Shown: one piece after another, positions 1-5,187 of the stretch | Position numbering within the stretch: the stretch's first letter is position 1 | Layout of the letters: every line of letters starts with the position of its first letter | Assembly (NCBI GenBank): GCA_016211095.1 | Contig: JACQSW010000069.1 | Coordinates: 1 to 8,253 of the forward strand | Length of the DNA: 8,253 nucleotides | DNA from: Candidatus Woesearchaeota archaeon | GTDB taxonomy: Archaea > Nanobdellota > Nanobdellia > SCGC-AAA011-G17 > GW2011-AR17 | Direction: 5' to 3' | Notes under the pieces: generated by a model | The model's database searches: none | Seen by the model: only the letters and a program-made list of their open reading frames with translations | What the model was told of the DNA's origin: nothing | Translations under genes and position numbers: made by a program

Positions 1-121
1 GAAAGGCGATCTCGATATGGATTTTTTTAAGTCTTTAATGCCAAAAACTGCGAGTGTTACTTTAGAAACTCCGCAACATGTGGCTAATCACAAAAAAGAG
101 ATTGAGTTTTTGAAAGGATGA
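1..121 (+). CDS. C-terminal end of a gene, possibly a TIM-barrel AP-endonuclease/sugar-isomerase-like protein (partial)
   Basis: An open frame enters from the left edge (first full codon at position 2) and stops with TGA at 119-121, giving the last 39 residues of a protein. The visible part starts KGDLDMDFFKSLMP, continues with a hydrophobic strand ending in LETPQ, and closes with a charged helix. This pattern (a Gly-Asp-Leu-Asp turn, a helix, a strand ending in Glu, then a last helix) resembles the C-terminus of xylose-isomerase-like TIM barrels such as endonuclease IV and sugar phosphate isomerases. That resemblance is inference from a short tail; the metal ligands and active site lie outside the window. 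The stop overlaps the start of the next gene in an ATGA arrangement, so the two are probably cotranscribed and translationally coupled. That it is a real coding end is much surer than the family. Confidence 0.5.
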   Translation, partial: KGDLDMDFFKSLMPKTASVTLETPQHVANHKKEIEFLKG

Positions 122-1083
122 ATTACTGTTTTTTATTGTCAAAAGATAATCTTAATTTAGCAAAGCAAGAGATCATTTCCTTGTCGAATAAAAAGAAATG
201 TTTATTATACGGGAATTTGCTGGTTATTGATTGCGCACCATTTGATTTTGGGCGGCTCGCTTACGCAAAAAAAGTTTTTTTACCTCTTTTTGAAACAACG
301 CCTAATCTTCTTTCAAAAAAAATTTTGAGCTTTAACTGGCAGAAGCATTATTCAAAAAATTTTTGTGTTAGAAAAAGCGGAGAAACCGCCTTCACCGAGA
401 AAAACTTGGCATCCCTGATTATTTCTAGGTTAAAATATCCTAAAGTGAATCTTACCTCTCCGGAAACTTGTTTTGAGTTTATTTTTTTGAAGAATAAAGT
501 TTTTGCATGCAAGCGCATCATGGAGGTTAAGCATTATTTTTTTGATAGGCGGCCGCATCTTAGGCCTGGCTTCAGCCCAGTATCCCTCCACCCAAAGTTG
601 GCGAGAGCGGTTGTTAATTTGACTGGGGTGAAAAAAAATCAGGTGCTTTTAGACCCTTTTTGTGGCACAGGCGGGATACTTATTGAGGCTGGATTGGTTG
701 GGTGCAGGGTTGTTGGTTGCGATTTAGATGAATTAATGCTTGAAAAAACTGAAGAGAACCTTAAATTTTATGGTATCAAAAAATATAAGCTCAAATTGGG
801 GGATGCGACGAAGATTTTTTTTAAAGCTGACGCAGTTGTTACGGATTTGCCTTACAGGCGAGCCTCTTTTGCTTCTCAAGGCATAAAAAATCTTTACGCA
901 GCTTTCTTTGATAATGCACCAAATCTTTTCAAGCGTAGAGAAGGAATTTTGTGCGTTATAACTCCTTCAACGGTAAAGCTTAAGCACGGTTTTAGGAAAA
1001 TTTTTGAAACAAAAATTTACATCCACAAAAATTTGACGAGGAAAATCACAGTATTAAAGCTATCAAGAAGAGGAGGGGCTTGA
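118..1083 (+). CDS. THUMP-domain tRNA (guanine-N2-) methyltransferase, Trm-G10/Trm11-like
   Basis: This is a 321-residue SAM-dependent methyltransferase of the COG1041 type. Family members N2-methylate guanine 10 of tRNA in the cytoplasm. The N-terminal part (about 1-140) fits a degenerate ferredoxin-like plus THUMP module for tRNA binding; residues 80-135 have the usual lysine-rich THUMP layout. The Rossmann domain begins at the linker around residues 149-170 (RPGFSPVSLHPKLARA). SAM motif I is DPFCGTGG at 179-186, and the acidic end of strand 2 is D202. Motif IV is TDLPYRRAS at 242-250, where family members commonly have DPPYG, so the second position and the glycine are changed. The start overlaps the upstream stop (ATGA). 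The last 38 bp overlap the 3' end of the oppositely oriented protease gene. The family call is strong; the exact target nucleotide is inferred. Confidence 0.85.
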   Translation: MNYCFLLSKDNLNLAKQEIISLSNKKKCLLYGNLLVIDCAPFDFGRLAYAKKVFLPLFETTPNLLSKKILSFNWQKHYSKNFCVRKSGETAFTEKNLASLIISRLKYPKVNLTSPETCFEFIFLKNKVFACKRIMEVKHYFFDRRPHLRPGFSPVSLHPKLARAVVNLTGVKKNQVLLDPFCGTGGILIEAGLVGCRVVGCDLDELMLEKTEENLKFYGIKKYKLKLGDATKIFFKADAVVTDLPYRRASFASQGIKNLYAAFFDNAPNLFKRREGILCVITPSTVKLKHGFRKIFETKIYIHKNLTRKITVLKLSRRGGA

Positions 1084-2239
1084 TCAGGAACTTTGCCAGT
1101 TTAATCAGCCAGTAGCCGAGGTTGATAACTATTAGTGCTAAGCATATCGCGCTGGCAACCTTCCACGCATACTTCGCCTTTTTTTCTTCCTTAAAAATTG
1201 CTAAAGCAGTGATGTAAAATATGCGCCCGCCATCAACCATTCCTAAGGGCAGCAAGTTGAACAGGCCTACGCCGAGGTTTATGATGAACAGCCAGAGAAA
1301 CAAGAGGTTTATCCACAACAAAGCTTTAAGAGCTGTTTCAAGGTTTTCTTTCACTTTGTGGTCGCTTATCCCGCCAACCCCGATGAATGGCCTTGTTTTG
1401 TTTTCGGGATTAGGCACAGCAACTATGTTGTAGTCGCCCTTATCCGTCACTAACTCAATCTCGTCCCCGGGCTTTGTTTCATCTAACATTAAAAAAAAGT
1501 TGGTTAGGTTCACTACGTCTACACCATTAACTTCCCGTATTATGAAGGGGGCTGTGAGCCCAGCTTTTTGTGCAGGATAATCATCCATGACCTCTTTTAT
1601 TAACACGCCATCTACCGGCTCTACGGTGGTGAGTATCACTGGCGCAATAACATAGTTAAGGGTTAACAGCATCAATGCTCCTAACAACAAATTTGAGAAT
1701 GGGCCTGCAGAAAAAACTGCCAGCTGCTTTTTTACCTTTTCCTTCTTCATCATTTTTTCGTCAGGCTCAACGAATGCTAAAAGTATTGGGCCCATAAAAG
1801 CAAAACCCGAACTTTTGATTTTTATTTTGTGAAACGTAGCAACGACGCCGTGGGAGAACTCGTGGACAACTGCCACTACAAATATTGAGATAATCCAGTG
1901 CCAGAAGCTAAGCTTTGGAGCTCCAGGGATAGATATGCCTGGCAGCACAGGCGCTAGCGGTGGGGGGGCGCTTGGCACGAGCAAGAATTTTAGCGTTTCT
2001 TTTATCAGGAATACAAAGATGAATATCATTCCCGCATACCCGCAGATGACGCCGAAATACCCTAAGTATTTGACTGTCCTAGGCATTTTCTTGGCTATCT
2101 TGTCCATCAATTTTAATCCAATCTTGGTTTTGTAGAGGGCTAAGAATTTGCCTTGAATGATAAACTTTTTTTTGTTTCTTAAATAGAAGACAAAAACAAT
2201 TAGGTAGAAGGCTATGATGGAAAGCAAATCATAATTCAT
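1046..2239 (-). CDS. Membrane site-2 protease, M50 family, with PDZ domain
   Basis: This 397-residue polytopic protein is an intramembrane zinc metalloprotease; family members cleave transmembrane segments, often of anti-sigma factors, transcription factor precursors or signal-peptide remnants. The zinc motif HExxH is HEFSH at 126-130, inside a hydrophobic segment (about 113-135). The third ligand motif, NLLPLGMVDGG (328-338), gives the NxxPxxxxDG signature with D336. A PDZ domain occupies about 205-278, between the two catalytic parts, as usual for the family. Other membrane segments are near 3-20, 58-88, 172-200, 305-327 and 361-397. It lies 9 nt downstream of the L40e gene and is probably the last gene of the eIF5A-L40e transcript. 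Its 3' end overlaps the convergent methyltransferase gene by 38 bp. Both catalytic motifs are intact, so it should be active; its substrate is unknown. Confidence 0.92.
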   Translation of the reverse strand: MNYDLLSIIAFYLIVFVFYLRNKKKFIIQGKFLALYKTKIGLKLMDKIAKKMPRTVKYLGYFGVICGYAGMIFIFVFLIKETLKFLLVPSAPPPLAPVLPGISIPGAPKLSFWHWIISIFVVAVVHEFSHGVVATFHKIKIKSSGFAFMGPILLAFVEPDEKMMKKEKVKKQLAVFSAGPFSNLLLGALMLLTLNYVIAPVILTTVEPVDGVLIKEVMDDYPAQKAGLTAPFIIREVNGVDVVNLTNFFLMLDETKPGDEIELVTDKGDYNIVAVPNPENKTRPFIGVGGISDHKVKENLETALKALLWINLLFLWLFIINLGVGLFNLLPLGMVDGGRIFYITALAIFKEEKKAKYAWKVASAICLALIVINLGYWLIKLAKFLIKPLLFLIALIL

Positions 2240-2248
2240 CTTTTTTGC

Positions 2249-2413
2249 TTATTTGCCCTTTTTAATTGGCCTGAACCTTTTGGTTCCGCAAACCTTGCAC
2301 GATACTTCTTTTTTTAGAATTCTCTGAATGTCTGTCTTTATCTTTGCTTTGCAGTTTTTGCATATAAAGACTCTCCTGAATATTCTTGCTTGAGCTTCTG
2401 GAAATTTTGCCAT
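2249..2413 (-). CDS. rpl40e: 50S ribosomal protein L40e (eL40)
   Basis: This is a small gene of 54 codons. The protein begins MAKFPEAQARIFRR and carries two zinc-binding pairs, CKNC (18-21) and CKVC (39-42), followed by a basic C-terminus (KRFRPIKKGK). Length, the PEAQARIFRRVFIC-type opening and the spacing of the cysteines match archaeal L40e, a zinc-ribbon protein of the large ribosomal subunit (in eukaryotes it is fused behind ubiquitin). The start lies 1 nt after the eIF5A stop and the stop 9 nt before the protease start, so it sits in the middle of a three-gene cluster. There is no obvious Shine-Dalgarno sequence; translation is likely coupled to eIF5A. Identification rests on direct translation and is strong. 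Confidence 0.93.
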   Translation of the reverse strand: MAKFPEAQARIFRRVFICKNCKAKIKTDIQRILKKEVSCKVCGTKRFRPIKKGK

Positions 2414-2414
2414 C

Positions 2415-2804
2415 TTATTTTGATTGTTTTAAAACTCTTTCACCCATAACGACCCAATAAAGGACTTCTTTTCCTTCAACGATTTGGCCGGTGAGTTCTT
2501 CTGGGATTGTGACATCAAATGTTTCGTAAGTTTCCAAGTCCATTACGTTGGCTTTGTCGCCGCTTATCGATAGGACTTGTGCGTTTCTTTTTTCAACGAT
2601 TGGTGATTCTACTTTGTTGTGGCCGGGCATGACTTGGATTATTTTTCTTCCATCTTTGATTCCAATTGCTTCCACCCTGCATTTTGCGTGGCCGTGTTTT
2701 CCAGGCTTAGAAGTTTGTATACTCCTAACAATACATGGTGTACCGTCAAAAATGACGTAGCTGCCAACCTTTAATTCTGTTACGTGTATTTGTTTTGAAT
2801 CCAT
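2415..2804 (-). CDS. eif5A: Translation initiation factor 5A (aIF5A), hypusine-containing
   Basis: This 129-residue protein is the archaeal counterpart of eIF5A and bacterial EF-P. It binds the ribosome near the P site and helps peptide bond formation at stalling sequences such as polyproline. The N-terminal SH3-like domain (about 5-68) holds the loop TSKPGKHGHAK. Its K36 is the lysine that deoxyhypusine synthase modifies, by alignment with K50 of the human protein. The C-terminal OB-fold domain spans about 70-127. The length is normal for the archaeal family. It is the first gene of a minus-strand cluster with L40e and the site-2 protease. A palindromic TATA-like TTTATAAA at 2832-2839 would place the transcript start only a few nucleotides before the ATG, so the mRNA is probably leaderless or nearly so. 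Confidence 0.96.
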   Translation of the reverse strand: MDSKQIHVTELKVGSYVIFDGTPCIVRSIQTSKPGKHGHAKCRVEAIGIKDGRKIIQVMPGHNKVESPIVEKRNAQVLSISGDKANVMDLETYETFDVTIPEELTGQIVEGKEVLYWVVMGERVLKQSK

Positions 2805-2825
2805 AAATCAAAAAGGAGGGGGACT

Positions 2826-2843
2826 GAAATATTTATAAACTTA
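2826..2843 (-). promoter_or_regulatory. Promoter (TATA box) for the eIF5A-L40e-protease cluster
   Basis: On the minus strand the stretch reads as an AT-rich box with TTTATAAA at 2832-2839. Archaeal transcription starts about 25 bp past the TATA centre, which here is near 2810, 5-7 nt before the eIF5A ATG at 2804. No Shine-Dalgarno sequence precedes that ATG on this strand, which agrees with near-leaderless translation. The position fit is seen in the sequence; promoter use is inferred. Confidence 0.6.
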
Positions 2844-2855
2844 ACGGTAGCTTTG

Positions 2856-2876
2856 GAAGAAAGCTTTAAATATTTA
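2856..2876 (+). promoter_or_regulatory. BRE/TATA promoter of the FKBP gene
   Basis: A purine-rich stretch (GGAAGAAAG, about 2855-2863) followed by CTTTAAATATTTA (2864-2876) is a good match to an archaeal BRE plus TATA box. The expected transcript start is about 2893-2897, which lies after the first in-frame ATG (2881) and just before the second (2902). This is the main reason to prefer the second ATG as the start of the FKBP protein. Confidence 0.6.
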
Positions 2877-2901
2877 CCAAATGAGGGTGTTTAAGGTAAA
2901 A

Positions 2902-3558
2902 ATGGGCATCAAAAAAGGCGACTTTATCGAAATAAGCTTCATTGCTAGGATTAAAGATTCAAATAAAATATTTGATTTGACGGATGCTGAAGTAGCTAAA
3001 AAGAATAATATATACGATGAGAAAGCTTCTTATGACCCGCTTGTTATATGTGTGGGGGAAGGGGATATAATCGCAGGATTGGACGCGGCCTTAATCGGCA
3101 AAGAAGTTGGAAAAACATTCACCATTGCGTTGCCGCCGGAGAATGCGTTCGGAAAAAAGAATGCGAAACTGATACATCTTGTTCCCTTATCCAAGTTTAC
3201 AGAGCAAAACATAATGCCTTATCCTGGTTTGCAAGTAAACATCAACAACTTGTTTGGCGTAGTAAAAACAGCCGGTGGGGGAAGGATACTTGTTGACTTC
3301 AACCACCCATTATCGGGCAAAGAAGTAACTTATGAAACAACAATAAAAAGGATAGTTAGTGATGACGCTGAGAAAGTGAAGGGATTCATAAGGGCGTACC
3401 TCCAGCTTCCAAAAGTTGAGGTTGAGGTTAAGGATGGCGCAGCAAAAATAGAATTAAGCGACCTGCCAAAAAACTTTAAGGAAAAATTAACCGAAGAACT
3501 AAAGAAGAGGGTCCCCTCTTTAAAAAGTGTAGAGTTCATTTCTAAAGCTAAAAAATAA
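2902..3558 (+). CDS. FKBP-type peptidyl-prolyl cis-trans isomerase (archaeal long form)
   Basis: This is a cytoplasmic prolyl isomerase and chaperone of the SlyD-like archaeal FKBP group, 218 residues from the ATG at 2902. An earlier in-frame ATG at 2881 would add seven residues (MRVFKVK). The later start is preferred because the family normally opens with M-x-KKGDF and because the TATA box predicts a transcript beginning after 2881. Counting from 2881, the FKBP fold covers about 11-95 (KKGDFIEISF, then the strand VGEGDIIAGLDAAL and the loop PPENAFG) and returns at 146-158 (GKEVTYETTIKRI). The insert-in-flap chaperone domain lies between them (about 96-145). Residues 160-225 form a lysine/glutamate-rich extra C-terminal domain seen in longer archaeal members. 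It is divergent from the eIF5A cluster and shares its intergenic region. Confidence 0.9.
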   Translation: MGIKKGDFIEISFIARIKDSNKIFDLTDAEVAKKNNIYDEKASYDPLVICVGEGDIIAGLDAALIGKEVGKTFTIALPPENAFGKKNAKLIHLVPLSKFTEQNIMPYPGLQVNINNLFGVVKTAGGGRILVDFNHPLSGKEVTYETTIKRIVSDDAEKVKGFIRAYLQLPKVEVEVKDGAAKIELSDLPKNFKEKLTEELKKRVPSLKSVEFISKAKK

Positions 3559-3596
3559 TATACCGTTCAATTAGGGGATGTTTATATGGGCTGTTT

Positions 3597-3704
3597 ATGG
3601 GGTGGTGGGGGGTCAAGAGTAAAAAGGGAGATGACCCAATCATCTGGCCTAAATGCAAAATCCTATATTGGAATAAGCCTGAGAAGAGAATAAAGAAAGA
3701 GTAA
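3597..3704 (+). CDS. Possible small protein of 35 residues, rich in Trp and Lys
   Basis: An open frame of 35 codons starts at ATG 3597 and ends at TAA 3702. The product begins MGWWGVKSKKGDDP and continues IIWPKCKILYWNKPEKR, with four tryptophans and a basic tail. The composition looks more protein-like than chance, and a TATA-like AATAATATACC at 3554-3564 could give a transcript starting about 10 nt upstream. Against it, another reading frame over the same DNA, ATG 3586 to TAA 3693, is also 35 codons and has the closer Shine-Dalgarno-like AGGGGA. I do not recognise a family. It could be a real small gene, the tail of a lost gene, or chance. Confidence 0.3.
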   Translation: MGWWGVKSKKGDDPIIWPKCKILYWNKPEKRIKKE

Positions 3705-3820
3705 ATTACTTCCAGTTACTTTTAAATTAATTATAATTACTTCTAATCCCTTGTTTTTATACAAAATAAAGAAATATATTTAAATACTTCTAATTTACTT
3801 ATTATAACTAATGGAAGTAA
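3705..3820 (+). repeat. Cluster of TTACTT repeats forming a probable operator
   Basis: The hexamer TTACTT occurs on the plus strand at 3706, 3716, 3737 and 3795, with a variant ATACTT at 3784, and on the minus strand at 3815-3820 (AAGTAA, inside the first codons of the next gene). The extended form is ATTACTTCCA/ATTACTTCTA (3705-3714, 3736-3745; related at 3783-3792). Neighbouring copies are spaced 10, 21, 11 and 20 bp, close to whole turns of DNA; the 47 bp gap between 3737 and 3784 is not. A perfect 12 bp palindrome, TAATTATAATTA (3728-3739), sits between copies two and three. The repeats flank the TATA box and cover the predicted transcript start, as expected of a repressor operator. The repeats are seen directly; the role is inferred. 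Confidence 0.55.
3771..3786 (+). promoter_or_regulatory. BRE/TATA promoter of the AlbA_2-HsdR operon
   Basis: The AT-rich box ATATATTTAAATA, preceded by purine-rich AAAGAAA, resembles an archaeal BRE/TATA element. Its centre near 3780 predicts a transcript start at about 3805-3810, directly at the ATG at 3811. No Shine-Dalgarno sequence precedes that ATG, so the first gene is probably leaderless. TTACTT-type repeats lie on both sides of the box. Confidence 0.6.
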
Positions 3821-5187
3821 ATCAAATAATCTCGATTATTGAAGGCGGGGAAACTCAAGAAGTTGAGTTTAAACAATCTTTCCATAGTGCTCAGGAAGTA
3901 AGCAGGGCCATCTGCGCTCTTGCAAATACTTTGGGTGGAATACTTCTAATTGGTGTGTCGGATAAAAAAGAGATAGCAGGAGTACAATCAAATACGGATA
4001 CACTACAGCAACAGCTTTCTGCTGCAAATCAATCTGTTATTCCAACTCCCCTCATTTCAGTTGAAGTGCATAAAGTCAAAGAGAAGATTGTCCTTGCAGT
4101 AATTGTTCAAAAGTCTCCTGATAACTCTTATCATACCTTTCACGGAGCAATTTATGTTCGGGTGGGGAGCACCACTAAGAGAATAGATGGGCAGACCCAT
4201 CTCGAATTTCTACGCAACAGGCAAATACTATCTTTTGATGAAAGTTGTGAAACAACTTTTGGTCTTGAGGGTATTGATACTGAGAAAGTAATGGAGTATC
4301 TCAAAACAAGAAAACAAGAGAAATATCTTGATGGCCATACAATACAGGATTTTTTACTAAGCAACAAGCTTGCTTCAAGAAATGGGGAGTTGAAGATCAA
4401 AAATCCGGTCATTCTTCTTTTTGCCAAGAATACTATTCAATATTTTCCTCAGGCTGAAGTCAAGCTTGTTCAGTTCTCAGGAACAGAAGCAGTCAATATT
4501 CTTTCCCACAAACTCGTGCAGGATAGCCTGCCTAATGCTATAGACCAAGCCATTGCTTTTGTTGAAAAGCACCTTTCAAGAAACATAGAAGTTATAGGTT
4601 CGCCAAAACGAGTGGAAATTTATGAATATCCATTGAACGTAGTCAGAGAAGCAGTCGTGAATGCGATTGCGCACAGAGATTATTTTAGCAGAGATTCTGT
4701 ACAAATATACATTTTCGATGACAGGATTGAGATAACAAATCCCGGCTCTCTGCCAAATGCTCTTCCGAAAGAAATGTTTGGAACGATATCTGTGCAAAGG
4801 AATCCAATTACTTACAGGTTTTTAAGAGACATGGGTTATGTTGAAGGGCTTGGAACTGGAATTCCTCGAATGAAAAACGCAATGCGCCATGCAGGGCTTT
4901 CTGATCCCGAGTTCAAGATCACAGAGAGCTTTTTCAGAATAATATTGCATAATGCAAAAGGTTCTAAAAAACCAATTGAATCATTGAAAGATTTGAGTTT
5001 GCGGCAGAAAAAAGCCTTTGAATACATGAAAAAGCATAAAACGATTAAAGCCCAAACATACGTGGAGATTAACAAGGTGTCTTATGCTACTGCAGTCAAT
5101 GACATCAACGAAATGATATCCTTCGGGTACTTGAAGAAAGTAGGGGCATATCGCGGGGCGTATTATATTCTGGAGGGGGAAGAATGA
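3811..5187 (+). CDS. AlbA_2 (Schlafen-like) / GHKL-ATPase / winged-helix protein, COG2865 type
   Basis: This 458-residue protein has three parts. The N-terminal AlbA_2 domain (about 10-125) shows its hallmarks: ETQEVEFKQS (14-23), ICALANTLGGILLIGVSD (34-51) and AIYVRVGSTTKR (113-124). A GHKL-type ATPase follows (about 270-380): N-box REAVVNAIAHRDY (279-291, with E280 and N284), G1 region RIEITNPG (305-312) and glycine loop GLGTGIPRM (346-354). The last 65 residues (about 395-458) form a winged helix that should bind DNA. Such proteins are often misnamed RecG-like helicases; no helicase motifs are present. They are commonly found beside type I restriction genes, and some are thought to act as regulators. 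The stop overlaps the HsdR-like start (ATGA). The gene is preceded by phased TTACTT repeats, which fits autoregulation. The biochemical role is not established from sequence. Confidence 0.85.
   Translation: MEVNQIISIIEGGETQEVEFKQSFHSAQEVSRAICALANTLGGILLIGVSDKKEIAGVQSNTDTLQQQLSAANQSVIPTPLISVEVHKVKEKIVLAVIVQKSPDNSYHTFHGAIYVRVGSTTKRIDGQTHLEFLRNRQILSFDESCETTFGLEGIDTEKVMEYLKTRKQEKYLDGHTIQDFLLSNKLASRNGELKIKNPVILLFAKNTIQYFPQAEVKLVQFSGTEAVNILSHKLVQDSLPNAIDQAIAFVEKHLSRNIEVIGSPKRVEIYEYPLNVVREAVVNAIAHRDYFSRDSVQIYIFDDRIEITNPGSLPNALPKEMFGTISVQRNPITYRFLRDMGYVEGLGTGIPRMKNAMRHAGLSDPEFKITESFFRIILHNAKGSKKPIESLKDLSLRQKKAFEYMKKHKTIKAQTYVEINKVSYATAVNDINEMISFGYLKKVGAYRGAYYILEGEE
5172..5179 (+). promoter_or_regulatory. 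Strong Shine-Dalgarno sequence for the HsdR-like gene
   Basis: GGAGGGGG lies 4 nt before the ATG at 5184 (7 nt counted from the end of the GGAGG core), inside the last codons of the AlbA_2 gene. It supports the overlapping ATGA start and contrasts with the leaderless start of the upstream gene, indicating a two-gene operon translated as a unit. Confidence 0.75.

Noticed and set aside
2815..2822. GGAGGGGG on the plus strand as a ribosome binding site
   Set aside because: No start codon follows at a suitable distance, and it lies upstream of the FKBP TATA box; on the minus strand it reads CCCCCTCC and cannot serve eIF5A.
3559..3810. tRNA or other structured RNA gene in the intergenic stretch
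   Set aside because: No cloverleaf elements (such as a GTTC-type T loop within proper stems) or long stems are visible; the region is AT-rich and explained by a possible small gene and a promoter/operator.
3705..3820. TTACTT repeats as a CRISPR array or replication iterons
   Set aside because: The units are only 6-10 bp with short, irregular spacers and one inverted copy. No Cas or replication initiator gene is nearby. A promoter operator explains the layout better.
3811..5187. RecG-like ATP-dependent DNA helicase
   Set aside because: This name is often carried over for COG2865 proteins, but no Walker A/B or superfamily 2 helicase motifs are present; the motifs seen are AlbA_2 and GHKL-ATPase.
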